This document shows positions 27,320 through 34,987 of a DNA stretch of 64,000 nucleotides, one piece after another. Location: NCBI GenBank assembly GCA_027484575.1, contig JAIXSQ010000014.1, forward strand, positions 62,001-126,000, in the 5' to 3' direction. The stretch is from Comamonadaceae bacterium. Lineage in GTDB: Bacteria > Pseudomonadota > Gammaproteobacteria > Burkholderiales > Burkholderiaceae_C. The position numbers and the translations under genes were made by a program. The notes under the pieces were generated by a model. That model searched no databases. It saw only the letters and a program-made list of their open reading frames with translations, and had not been told where the DNA came from. The first letter of the stretch is position 1; each line of letters opens with the position of its first letter.

Positions 27320-28528
27320 ATGGACCAGACGCTCACCGCCCCTGCCGCCTGCACCGACGCACCCGATGGCTCCGCGCCCGACGCTGCCCTGCCGGTGCGC
27401 CATGCGCGCCGCTGGTCCGATGGCCTGCGGCCAACGGATGCGGCCGACCCGCAGGCGCCCTGGCGCATGGCCGAGCAGTGGCCGCAGCTGGTCGCCACGC
27501 TGTCGGAGCAGGCGGTGGACAGCAGCAACCTGGTGCTGCGCGCGCTCGACCACCTGGTGGGCGCGGGCCGCCTGCGCCGCGCCGAGGCCCGCGCGCTCAC
27601 CGACGCGCTGGACCGGCTGCGCGCCACCAGCCTGCGGGCCCAGCAGATCACGCGGCTGGCGGGCGGCCGGGTGCGGCTGTCCAAGGACCGGGTCGGCCTG
27701 CACGAGGTGGTGCAGTCGCTGCTGGACGAGCGCGCGCCCGACTGCCTGCAGCGGGGGATCGCCCTGCAGGGCCGGCTGGCACCCGTGGACGTGCTGCTCG
27801 ATCCCTCGGCGGCCGTGGGCCTGGCCGGCGCGCTGCTGGACTGGGCCGTGGGCTTCAGCCGGGACGTGACGCTGCAGACGCTGCCGCCCGCGGGCGAGGG
27901 GCCGGCGCGGCTGGTGGTGCGCGTGCGCCTGCCGGCACCCCAGCCCACCGGCACCGGGGCGCCCCGCGCGCGCCGGCTGCACGACGGCCTGGCGTGGATG
28001 CTGGTGCGCCAGCTGGTGGCCAGCAACGAGCTGTCCGTGCGGCGCGAAAACGCCGACGGCCACGCGGTGGTGACGGTGGACTTCCCCAAGGCCTTCCGCG
28101 GCAGCGACGGCGTCTCCAGCGTGGAGCTGCTGCCGCCGATTCACGACGGCGGGGTCGGCGCGCTGGGCGCGCTGGTCCTGGTGGTGGCGGCCGGCCGCCA
28201 GCTGCGTGGCGACGCGCTCGCGGTGCTCGAGGCCGCGGGCCTGGACGCCGTGGGCGTGGGCGATCTCGCCACCGCGCGCCGGTTGCTGACCGAGCGCGCG
28301 GTGGGCGCGGTGGTGGTGGCGCACGACCTGAACGGCCCCGAGTTCGCGCGGCTGCGCAACGAGCTGCTGGCCGGCGAGCAGCCGTGCCCCCTGGTGGAGA
28401 TCACGGCCGGCTCGCCGTCGTTCCAGTCCTTCGGCTTCACCGGCTTCGAGATCCCCAAGGTGGGCCGCGACGCGCTGCGCAAGGAGCTGGCACCGACCGT
28501 GCTGTTCGAGCTGGCCAAGCAGCTCTGA
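27320..28528 (+). CDS. Degenerate sensor-kinase-like protein with receiver-like tail
   Basis: A 402-residue soluble protein. Residues 50–120 form paired helices like a dimerisation domain (AEQWPQLVATLSEQAVDSSNL; RATSLRAQQITRLAGGRVRL), and 125–255 look like a GHKL ATPase domain, but the N-box asparagine is absent (GLAGALLDWAVGFS) and no glycine boxes are seen. A C-terminal alpha/beta region from about 275 (GALVLVVAAGRQLRGDAL) resembles a receiver domain without a clear phospho-acceptor. It is likely a pseudo-kinase scaffold. It faces the GGDEF/EAL gene and shares its intergenic palindrome; downstream, convergent, is another EAL gene. Confidence 0.6.
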   Translation: MDQTLTAPAACTDAPDGSAPDAALPVRHARRWSDGLRPTDAADPQAPWRMAEQWPQLVATLSEQAVDSSNLVLRALDHLVGAGRLRRAEARALTDALDRLRATSLRAQQITRLAGGRVRLSKDRVGLHEVVQSLLDERAPDCLQRGIALQGRLAPVDVLLDPSAAVGLAGALLDWAVGFSRDVTLQTLPPAGEGPARLVVRVRLPAPQPTGTGAPRARRLHDGLAWMLVRQLVASNELSVRRENADGHAVVTVDFPKAFRGSDGVSSVELLPPIHDGGVGALGALVLVVAAGRQLRGDALAVLEAAGLDAVGVGDLATARRLLTERAVGAVVVAHDLNGPEFARLRNELLAGEQPCPLVEITAGSPSFQSFGFTGFEIPKVGRDALRKELAPTVLFELAKQL

Positions 28529-28579
28529 GTCCGGCGGGCGCCCTGCGGCGCCGTTGGCGTCTCTGGCGTCTCAGGCGTC

Positions 28580-30418
28580 TCAGGCGCCGCTGCGCAGGCG
28601 CGCCGCCAGCGCCTCGGCGCTCACCGGCACGCCGTACAGGAAGCCCTGGGCCACGTCGCAGCGCAGCGCGCGCAGGGCCTGGGCCTGCTCGACCGTCTCG
28701 ACGCCTTCGGCCACCACTTGCAGCCGCAGGTTGCGCGCCAGGGCCACGCAGGTGGCCACGATGCCGCGGTAGGCCGGCTCGCTGGCCACCCGCGCGACGA
28801 AGGAGCGGTCGATCTTGACCTCGTCCACCGGCAGCGTGACCAGGTACGACAGCGAGGAGTAGCCGGTGCCGAAGTCGTCGATGGCCACCGGCACCCCCAG
28901 CGCGCGCACCTGCGCCAGCAGGTCGATGGCGCGGCCCATGTGGCCGATCAGCACGCTCTCGGTGACCTCGACGCCCAGGGCGCCCGGCGCGTTGCCGATC
29001 GCATCGAGCGCCTCGCGCACGTGCTGCAGGAACTCGCCGTCGCGCAGCTGCGCGGCGGCCACGTTGACGGCCACGCGCGGCGCCGGCAGGCCGGCCCCCT
29101 GCCAGCTCTTCCAGTCGGCCATGGCGCGCAGCAGGATCTGCCGCCCCGCCTCGCGCACCAGGCCGGTGGCCTCCAGCGCGGGGATGAACTCGGACGGCGG
29201 CAACAGCCCGCGCTGCGGATGCCGCCAGCGCACCAGCGCCTCGACGCCCACCAGCCGGCCCGTGGCGAGGTCCACCTGCGGCTGGTACAGGTTGACGAAC
29301 TCGTTGCGCTCGAGCGCGGCGCGCAGCTGCGGCTCCAGCCGGTAGTGCTGGGCCGTCGCGTTGCCGATGCCGCTGTCGTAGAAGGCCACCGGCTCCTCGC
29401 GCTCCAGCGCGACCTGCAAGGCGGTGTCGGCGGCGTTGACCACCTCGTCGAGCGTGCGCCCGTCGCGCGGGTGCGCCGCCAGGCCCAGGTGCGCCGGGCA
29501 GTGCAGCGTCAGTTCGCCGACCTGGTACGGCGCGTCCAGGGCAGCCAGCAGTTCGGCGGCGCGCGCGGCCGCATCGGCGCGCACCGTGGACGCCGCGTCG
29601 GCCGGGGCGGGAAAGAACAGCAGGAACAGGCCGCGCTTGATGCGGGCCACCAGCGCGTCGTGCCGCTCGGCGCTGCTGCGCAGCCGCTGCGCGGCCTGCT
29701 GGATCAGCGCGTCCGCCACGCGGAAGCCGTGCGCCGAGTTGATCTGGTTGACCGCCTTGAGCCGCACGAAGCACGCGGTACCGGCGTGCGGCCGGTCGGC
29801 CTCGAAGGCCTGCTCGAAGTGGAACCAGTTGGGCAGGCCGGTCAGGCGGTCGGTGTGCGTGGCGACCCGCAGCTGGCGCCGCAGTTCCAGCGTGTGCGCG
29901 GCCGACGCGGCCAGCCGCCCCAGCTGCTGCAGCTGGCGGGCGTCGAAGGCGCGCGGCAGGTCGTCCATCACGCACAGGGCACCGATGGCGCTGCCCGCCG
30001 GGCCGGGCAACGGCACGCCGGCATAGGCATGCACCGAGGGCTGCAGCGGCCCGTGCAGCTGGGCGTCGAACCAGGGCACGGCCGTGGTGTCCGGCAGGAC
30101 CAGGCCCGCCGGGCCGGCGACGATGGTGCGCGCACAGGGGCTGCTGGCGCGCTCGACCGCCGCGGCCGCGAACCCCGTCGTGGCGGCGTAGCGCGCGTGG
30201 CCCGCGTCGACCCAGGTGACCGCGGCCATCGGTGCGGCGCACAGCGCCGCGGCCAGTTCGGCGATGCGGGCGAGTTCGGGATCGGGCTCGCCGGCGGGCA
30301 GGGCGCTGTCGCGCAGGTGGGCCAGGCGCTGGGCCTCGTCGGCGGGCAGGGGAGCCGCCGGCTGCGCCGCAGCCGCCGTGCGCGGCCCGCTGCGTCGGCG
30401 CAGCCCGGTGGCGCTCAC
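28580..30418 (-). CDS. GAF-GGDEF(degenerate)-EAL protein, predicted c-di-GMP phosphodiesterase
   Basis: A 612-residue protein with an N-terminal GAF domain (about 40–180; SPCARTIV, AYAGVPL, IGALCVMDD), a GGDEF domain whose signature is replaced by KRGLF at 261–265, and an intact EAL domain: GVEALVRW (391–398), VNVAAAQL, EVTESVL, IDDFGTGYSSL, VKIDRSF, AEGVET. The cyclase should be inactive, leaving phosphodiesterase activity perhaps under control of the GAF and degenerate domain. GTG 30418 overlaps the stop of the FimV-like gene as GTGA, so it is coupled to it; a GTG one codon upstream is also possible. Confidence 0.9.
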   Translation of the reverse strand: MSATGLRRRSGPRTAAAAQPAAPLPADEAQRLAHLRDSALPAGEPDPELARIAELAAALCAAPMAAVTWVDAGHARYAATTGFAAAAVERASSPCARTIVAGPAGLVLPDTTAVPWFDAQLHGPLQPSVHAYAGVPLPGPAGSAIGALCVMDDLPRAFDARQLQQLGRLAASAAHTLELRRQLRVATHTDRLTGLPNWFHFEQAFEADRPHAGTACFVRLKAVNQINSAHGFRVADALIQQAAQRLRSSAERHDALVARIKRGLFLLFFPAPADAASTVRADAAARAAELLAALDAPYQVGELTLHCPAHLGLAAHPRDGRTLDEVVNAADTALQVALEREEPVAFYDSGIGNATAQHYRLEPQLRAALERNEFVNLYQPQVDLATGRLVGVEALVRWRHPQRGLLPPSEFIPALEATGLVREAGRQILLRAMADWKSWQGAGLPAPRVAVNVAAAQLRDGEFLQHVREALDAIGNAPGALGVEVTESVLIGHMGRAIDLLAQVRALGVPVAIDDFGTGYSSLSYLVTLPVDEVKIDRSFVARVASEPAYRGIVATCVALARNLRLQVVAEGVETVEQAQALRALRCDVAQGFLYGVPVSAEALAARLRSGA

Positions 30419-31560
30419 CACCGCCCCGCGTCCACCGGTGCCGGCCGGCTGCGTTCGAACTGCATCACGGCGTCGAAGGCGTCCTGGGCGGCCTCGGCCC
30501 GTGCTGGCGAGGGGGCCGCCACCGCTGCGGCCGCCGCGACGGGCGGTGCCGCGACCGACGCCTGGCGCACGGTGCGCGCGGCGACCTCGTGCGCCTCCCA
30601 GGCGCCGAGGTCGCCGTCGACGCCGATGCCCGGGCGGGTGGGCATCTCGGCGCTGTCCAGCACCCGCCACCAGGCGTCGTCGCCGTCGGTGGGCACGGGC
30701 CGGTCGGTGTCGGCCTGGCGGACCTGGGCCAGCCAGAGCAGCTCCTGCGCAGCGGCCAGGCTCAGGTGGCGTGCGGCCAGTCGGCCGAACAGCGCCGCGT
30801 GCAGCACGGCATCGCAGCGGTCTCCGCCCCAGGCGGCCTGCACCGCGCGCAGCACGCCGGGCGCGGACTCCAGCGCGGCGAACGGCGCCTGCGGGTCGTC
30901 GAGCGCTTCGGCCCCGACCGGCCCCAGTCGCTGCAGCAGCCCCTGCCAGGCTTGTGCGCCGGCGGCCGCGTCGCCCTGCGCGCGCGCCAGCGCCAGCCAC
31001 GCCAGCCAGGGCACCGCGCTGTCGCCCAGGGGCCCGTCGCAGGCCTGGGCCAGCAGTTGCGCGGCCTGCGCGTGGTGTCCGATCGAGGCCAGCAGGTCGT
31101 GCTGCTCGAGCAGTGCCTGCAGCTCGTCGAGTTGTTCGCGGGCCGAGGGCAGGCAGCCGGGGGGCGCGGGCTCGCGTGCGTCGCCGGCTTCGTGGCCACT
31201 CGGCGCCGCATCGTCGTCGTCCACGGCATCCGCACGGCCCGAGGCCGGCGGCCAGAGGGACCCGTGGACGACCGCCCGGGGCGGCGCGGCGCCACGGCCC
31301 TGGCGCCACAGGTTCGCGCCCAGCCCACCGCCGGCCAGCAGCAGCAGCACGGCCGGCCACCAGGCGGCGGGCGCGCTGCGCGGTGCCGCCTGCTGCGCGG
31401 CCTGGGCGATCGCCCGTGCCTGCTGCTGCGTGGCGCGCTGCAGGTCGGCCACCTCGGCCGCGAGTTGCTCCACCCCCGCCGCCTGGGCGCCCACGCTCAG
31501 CGTGCCGACCGCCGCCAGGAGCAGCGACCGCCAGCGCGAGCGTGTGAGCAGGTGTTGCAT
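30415..31560 (-). CDS. Exported, membrane-anchored FimV-like protein
   Basis: A 381-residue protein with a signal peptide (cleavage likely after AQA, residue 27), a short coiled coil (QLAAEVADLQRATQQQARAI), a membrane segment near 65–83 (AWWPAVLLLLAGGGLGANLW) and a large C-terminal, tetratricopeptide-like, alanine-rich cytoplasmic part (QLDELQALLEQHDLLASIGHHAQAAQLLAQ). The layout resembles the C-terminal half of FimV-type polar organisers, without the LysM part. Its gene overlaps the EAL gene, which suggests a membrane complex that positions or controls c-di-GMP degradation. Family assignment is tentative. Confidence 0.65.
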   Translation of the reverse strand: MQHLLTRSRWRSLLLAAVGTLSVGAQAAGVEQLAAEVADLQRATQQQARAIAQAAQQAAPRSAPAAWWPAVLLLLAGGGLGANLWRQGRGAAPPRAVVHGSLWPPASGRADAVDDDDAAPSGHEAGDAREPAPPGCLPSAREQLDELQALLEQHDLLASIGHHAQAAQLLAQACDGPLGDSAVPWLAWLALARAQGDAAAGAQAWQGLLQRLGPVGAEALDDPQAPFAALESAPGVLRAVQAAWGGDRCDAVLHAALFGRLAARHLSLAAAQELLWLAQVRQADTDRPVPTDGDDAWWRVLDSAEMPTRPGIGVDGDLGAWEAHEVAARTVRQASVAAPPVAAAAAVAAPSPARAEAAQDAFDAVMQFERSRPAPVDAGRW

Positions 31561-31656
31561 GTGGCTCGCAATGTAGGAACACGCTGCTGAGCCACGCTGT
31601 AGTCGCCGGCGTGGTCCGGCTGTAGGACGCTGCCGATGCGCCCGGCAGCCGGTCGG

Positions 31657-32238
31657 TCAGGCCTGCACGTCGATGTGGTACAGGCCCCAGGGGCACTGCG
31701 CGAAGCGCTGGTCCACCGGCTTGGCCGCCATCTCGGGCACCTTGTCGGCGTCGTACACGGCCCACAGCGGCCCCAGTCCGCCCAGCGGCATCGGGCGGCC
31801 GTCGAGGTGGGTGGCCACGATGAAGCGCAGGCGCTGCGCCTGGGCCACGTCGATCGTGGGCGCGTAGCCGTCGATCGCCCGCATCGCGAGCCTGGTGCCG
31901 GTGGCGCCGCAGGCCTGCAGCACCGTCGCCAGCAGCGGGCCGCGCAGCACGTGCGGCTTGTTGTCGTATTCGAGCGTGGGGCGGATCGTCACCGCGGGCA
32001 TGGCGGCCAGGTCGGCGTAGCCGAAGGCACGCGCCTTGTCGAAGGCCAGCTTCTGCTTGGCCATCATCTGGTCGAGCACGGGGTCGAGCGGGCCGCGGTT
32101 GGTCTTGCCGACCAGGCCGGTGACGGTGAGCAGCGCGGGGCCGGGCGCGGGCTGCGTCGGGGCCTGCGCCTGCTGGGCGAGCGTGGACAGCGGCACGGCG
32201 GCGCCGGCGAGCGCACCGAGGAAGTGGCGTTTGTGCAT
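31657..32238 (-). CDS. Small exported sulfite-oxidase-fold (molybdopterin-dependent oxidoreductase-like) protein
   Basis: A 193-residue protein with an export signal (KRHFLGALAGAAVPLSTLAQQAQA, Tat-like with KR). The mature part follows the sulfite-oxidase molybdopterin-domain pattern: LTVTGLVG, a central segment LRGPLLATVLQACGATGTRLAMRAIDGYAP, and GGLGPLWAVYDADK before YHIDV. Such short members usually lack the residues that bind molybdenum cofactor, although one cysteine (ACGA) is present, so enzyme activity is uncertain. It stands alone; TAGAAT at 32301–32306 on this strand may be its -10 box. It is likely periplasmic. Confidence 0.75.
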   Translation of the reverse strand: MHKRHFLGALAGAAVPLSTLAQQAQAPTQPAPGPALLTVTGLVGKTNRGPLDPVLDQMMAKQKLAFDKARAFGYADLAAMPAVTIRPTLEYDNKPHVLRGPLLATVLQACGATGTRLAMRAIDGYAPTIDVAQAQRLRFIVATHLDGRPMPLGGLGPLWAVYDADKVPEMAAKPVDQRFAQCPWGLYHIDVQA

Positions 32239-32354
32239 GGGATCCCTCCTGGAACGGCCTGCCTCGGGTCGACGTGCCTGAGGCCTGGCCGGGCGGCGGG
32301 ATTCTAGGGAGGACGCGGGCGGGCCGTCAGGTGGCGGGGAACCCGGAAAGGACG

Positions 32355-32384
32355 AAGGGCCCAGCGATTGCTCGCTGGGCCCTT
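32355..32384 (-). terminator. Strong hairpin terminator after tRNA-Arg
   Basis: A perfect 13-bp stem aagggcccagcga / tcgctgggccctt with loop ttgc, 8 bases past the tRNA-Arg 3' end on the minus strand, followed on that strand by cgtcctttcc. The stem is very stable; the T run is weak. Confidence 0.8.
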
Positions 32385-32391
32385 GCCTGTT

Positions 32392-32468
32392 TGGTGCGGC
32401 TGGCAGGATTCGAACCCACGACCCCTTGGTTCGTAGCCAAGTACTCTATCCAACTGAGCTACAGCCGC
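32392..32468 (-). tRNA. tRNA-Arg (anticodon ACG)
   Basis: A 77-base tRNA on the minus strand beginning GCGGCTGTAGCTCAG and ending CAGCCGC-A-CCA. The anticodon stem CTTGG / CCAAG encloses CTACGAA, giving anticodon ACG, which is deaminated to ICG and reads CGU, CGC and CGA. The acceptor pairs fully and CCA is encoded. Confidence 0.98.
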
Positions 32469-32478
32469 GAAGCCTGCG

Positions 32479-32487
32479 AGTATAGCA
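32479..32487 (-). promoter_or_regulatory. Extended -10 promoter of tRNA-Arg
   Basis: TGCTATACT on the minus strand, an extended -10 element, 11 bases before the tRNA 5' end. The identical nonamer lies upstream of tRNA-Gln at 44321–44329. Confidence 0.7.
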
Positions 32488-32584
32488 GCAGTTCGGCGGG
32501 GTTCGCGCCGCCGGTCCGATTTTTCTGTCACCGGGGATCCATGGAGGAGGGCAACAACTCAGGGGCTCCGGACATGCGACGCAC

Positions 32585-32878
32585 ATGGGCAGCGTGCAGG
32601 TCGAGAGCAGTCACTGCGTCGATGTCAGTCAGCAAGTCAACTTCTACGTCTCGCGTGGCCAGATGACGCTGACGGGTCCGGATGGCGGCCTCGTGCTTGC
32701 CGATTACGCCGGCTTTCTGACGCTGTTGTCGGCGGGCGCCTATGCCTTCGAAGGCAACTTCTACGTGACGGGCGGGACAGGGCGGTATCGGGACGCCAGT
32801 GGCACTGGCGTGCTGTTCGGAGCTGGCGACCTGTCAACGACCTGGAAGCTGACCGCCGACGGCAGGATCAGCTATTGA
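32585..32878 (+). pseudogene. Truncated remnant of a beta-barrel-like exported protein
   Basis: A 97-codon frame whose sequence (MGSVQVESSHCVDV near the start, EGNFYVTGGTGRYRDASGTGVLFG later) matches the C-terminal part of small exported barrel proteins with the pattern THLGxxxVxxSHCV...TGGTGRFxxAxGxG. The reading frame remains open upstream of this ATG and still encodes family-like GSGHATHMG, but no start codon, ribosome site or signal peptide is visible there, so the 5' part appears lost. It is wedged between two tRNA genes, ends 3 bases before tRNA-Ile2, and has lower GC than its surroundings. It may still be expressed as a short protein, so 'remnant' is a judgement. Confidence 0.6.
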
Positions 32879-32881
32879 CGG

Positions 32882-32958
32882 TGGTAGGGCGTATTGGACT
32901 TGAACCAATGACCAAGGGATTATGAGTCCCCTGCTCTGACCAACTGAGCTAACGCCCC
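32882..32958 (-). tRNA. tRNA-Ile2 (anticodon CAT, lysidine type) or elongator tRNA-Met
   Basis: A 77-base tRNA on the minus strand. The anticodon stem GGGGA / TCCCT encloses CTCATAA, giving CAT. The context CAGG-GACTCATAATC-CTTGGTC resembles the minor isoleucine tRNA of E. coli, whose C34 becomes lysidine, more than elongator methionine tRNA; an initiator is excluded by its acceptor and anticodon stem. Position 1 is G and 72 is U, a wobble pair at the acceptor end. CCA is encoded. Confidence 0.9.
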
Positions 32959-32971
32959 ACCGGAAGGCGCG

Positions 32972-32977
32972 ATTCTA
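32972..32977 (-). promoter_or_regulatory. -10 hexamer of tRNA-Ile2
   Basis: TAGAAT on the minus strand, 13 bases before the tRNA 5' end, matching the box before tRNA-Ser. No clear -35. Confidence 0.5.
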
Positions 32978-33000
32978 GGAGGCGGGCCGCGGCGGCCTGC

Positions 33001-34011
33001 TCACTTGGGCTGGTGGCTCAGGGCGTTGCTCACCAGCTTGGACGTGATGTCCACGATCTGGATCATGCGGTCGTAGGGCATCCGGGTCGGCCCGATCACG
33101 CCCAGGGTGCCCACAACCTGGCCGTCGACCTCGTAGGGGGCGCTGACGACCGACAGTTCCTCGATCGGCACGACCTGGCTCTCGCCCCCGATGTAGATGC
33201 GCACCCCGGCCGCCTGACTGGAGATGTCCAGCAGGCGCATCAGCTGCGTCTTCTGCTCGAACAGGTCGAAGGCCCGCCGCAGCTGGCCCATGTCGCTGGT
33301 GAAATCGGAGACGGCCAGCAGGTTGCGCTCGCCGGAGATCACGACCTCCTCGGACGACTGCGACAGCGCCTCGGAGCTGGCATCGACCGCGGTCTGCATC
33401 AGCTTGGCGATCTCGCCGCGCAGCTGGTCGACCTCGGACTTCAGGCGTTCGCGCACCTGCTCGATGGCCATGCCGGCGTAGTGCGCGTTGATGTAGTTCG
33501 TGGCCTCGACCAGCTGCGACTGGCTGTGGTCGGTCTCGGTGAACACCACCCGGTTCTGCACGTCGCCGTCGGGCGCGACGATGATCACCAGCACCCGGCG
33601 CTCGGACAGGCGCAGGAACTCGATGTGGCGGAACACCGACGACGTGCGCCGCGGCGCCATCACCACGCCGACGAACTGCGACAGGTTCGACAGCAGCTGG
33701 GCCGCGTTGGCGATCACCCGCTGCGGCTGGTCGGGGTGCAGGGCCGGTGCGGCGAACTCCTCGCGCTTGACCGTCAGCATGGTGTCGACGAACAGCCGGT
33801 AGCCGCGCGCGGTGGGCACGCGCCCGGCCGAGGTGTGGGGGCTGGCGATGAGGCCCAGGTCCTCGAGGTCGCTCATCACGTTGCGGATGGTCGCCGGCGA
33901 CAGCTCCAGGCCCGAGGCGCGCGAGAGGGTGCGCGAGCCCACCGGCTGGCCATCGGCGATGTAGCGCTCGACGAGCGCCTTCAACAGCAGCTTGGCACGG
34001 TCATCCAGCAT
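33001..34011 (-). CDS. hrcA: Heat-inducible transcription repressor HrcA
   Basis: A 336-residue repressor of heat-shock chaperone genes; it binds CIRCE operators and is kept active by GroEL. The N-terminal winged helix ([40 protein letters not shown]) and the C-terminal GAF-like part ending [15 protein letters not shown] are typical. No CIRCE element is visible near this gene, so its targets lie elsewhere. It is divergent from nadK across a 45-base AT-rich gap. Confidence 0.97.
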   Translation of the reverse strand: MLDDRAKLLLKALVERYIADGQPVGSRTLSRASGLELSPATIRNVMSDLEDLGLIASPHTSAGRVPTARGYRLFVDTMLTVKREEFAAPALHPDQPQRVIANAAQLLSNLSQFVGVVMAPRRTSSVFRHIEFLRLSERRVLVIIVAPDGDVQNRVVFTETDHSQSQLVEATNYINAHYAGMAIEQVRERLKSEVDQLRGEIAKLMQTAVDASSEALSQSSEEVVISGERNLLAVSDFTSDMGQLRRAFDLFEQKTQLMRLLDISSQAAGVRIYIGGESQVVPIEELSVVSAPYEVDGQVVGTLGVIGPTRMPYDRMIQIVDITSKLVSNALSHQPK

Positions 34012-34022
34012 GGTGGGCAGGG

Positions 34023-34050
34023 TTGCAAGTCATTTTAATGATGTAATTTC
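34023..34050. promoter_or_regulatory. AT-rich divergent promoter region between hrcA and nadK
   Basis: A 28-base stretch of low GC (ttgcaagtcattttaatg..) within a 70% GC context. On the plus strand TAATTT ends 7 bases before the nadK ATG; on the minus strand TTAAAAT could be the -10 of hrcA. -35 elements are not convincing on either strand. Confidence 0.45.
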
Positions 34051-34056
34051 CGCCCG

Positions 34057-34953
34057 ATGACGAGCCTGTTCCGCCAAGTCGCCCTGATCGGCAAATACCA
34101 CGCCGGCGCGACCGCCGCGGCGGTGGCGGGCAGCCGCGCCGCGCTCGAGGACATCGCGCGCTTCCTGCTGGCCCAGGGCTGCGAAGTCGTGCTCGAGCAC
34201 GACACCGCGGCCAACACCGGGCTGGCAGGGTACCCGGTGCTCGACGTCCCCGCCATCGGCGCGCGCTGCGACCTCGGGCTCGTGGTGGGCGGCGACGGCA
34301 CCATGCTGGGCATCGGCCGCCAGCTCGCGCGCTTCGGCGTGCCCCTGATCGGCATCAACCAGGGACGGCTGGGCTTCGTCACCGACATCCTGCTGGAGCA
34401 GTACCCCCAGGTGCTGGGGCCGATGCTGCGCGGCGAGCACGAGGAGGACCGCCGCAGCCTGATCGACGCCTGCGTGCTGCGCGACGGCGACCGCGTCTTC
34501 CACGCCCAGGCCATGAACGACGTGGTGGTCTACCGCGGCGCCACCGCGGGCATGGTCGAACTGCGGGTCGAGGTCGACGGCCACTTCGTCGCCAACCAGC
34601 GTGCCGACGGCCTGATCGTGGCCACGCCCACCGGCTCCACCGCCTACGCCCTGTCGGCCGGCGGCCCCATGCTGCACCCGGCCAACCCGGCCTGGGTGCT
34701 GGTGCCCATCGCGCCGCACACCCTGTCCAACCGCCCCATCGTGCTGCCCGACAGCGGCGAGATCGCGATCGAGATCGTCGCCGGCCGCGACGCCAGCGCG
34801 AACTTCGACATGCAGTCGCTGGCCTCGCTGCTGCACGGCGACCGCATCCTGGTGCGCCGCTCGGAGCATGCGGTGCGCTTCCTGCACCCGCGCGGCTGGA
34901 GCTATTTCGACACCCTGCGCCGCAAGCTGCACTGGAACGAGGGCGGCTCGTGA
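34057..34953 (+). CDS. nadK: NAD kinase
   Basis: A 298-residue ATP-dependent NAD kinase, the only route to NADP. Key motifs are [13 protein letters not shown] (catalytic Asp in GGDGT), [10 protein letters not shown], the [10 protein letters not shown] region and [16 protein letters not shown]. The dnaK/hrcA–nadK–recN order is common in betaproteobacteria. No Shine-Dalgarno sequence is seen before ATG 34057; a -10-like box abuts the start codon, so the transcript may be leaderless. Confidence 0.97.
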   Translation: MTSLFRQVALIGKYHAGATAAAVAGSRAALEDIARFLLAQGCEVVLEHDTAANTGLAGYPVLDVPAIGARCDLGLVVGGDGTMLGIGRQLARFGVPLIGINQGRLGFVTDILLEQYPQVLGPMLRGEHEEDRRSLIDACVLRDGDRVFHAQAMNDVVVYRGATAGMVELRVEVDGHFVANQRADGLIVATPTGSTAYALSAGGPMLHPANPAWVLVPIAPHTLSNRPIVLPDSGEIAIEIVAGRDASANFDMQSLASLLHGDRILVRRSEHAVRFLHPRGWSYFDTLRRKLHWNEGGS

Positions 34954-34987
34954 GCGCCTTCCCCCGTCCGTGCACCGAGGAGCCCGC

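Noticed and set aside
28580..31765. A single 1061-codon minus-strand frame as one giant EAL protein.
   Set aside because: The upstream 450 codons overlap the FimV-like gene in another frame and have shadow composition; the GTG at 30418 coupled to the FimV-like stop is a better start.
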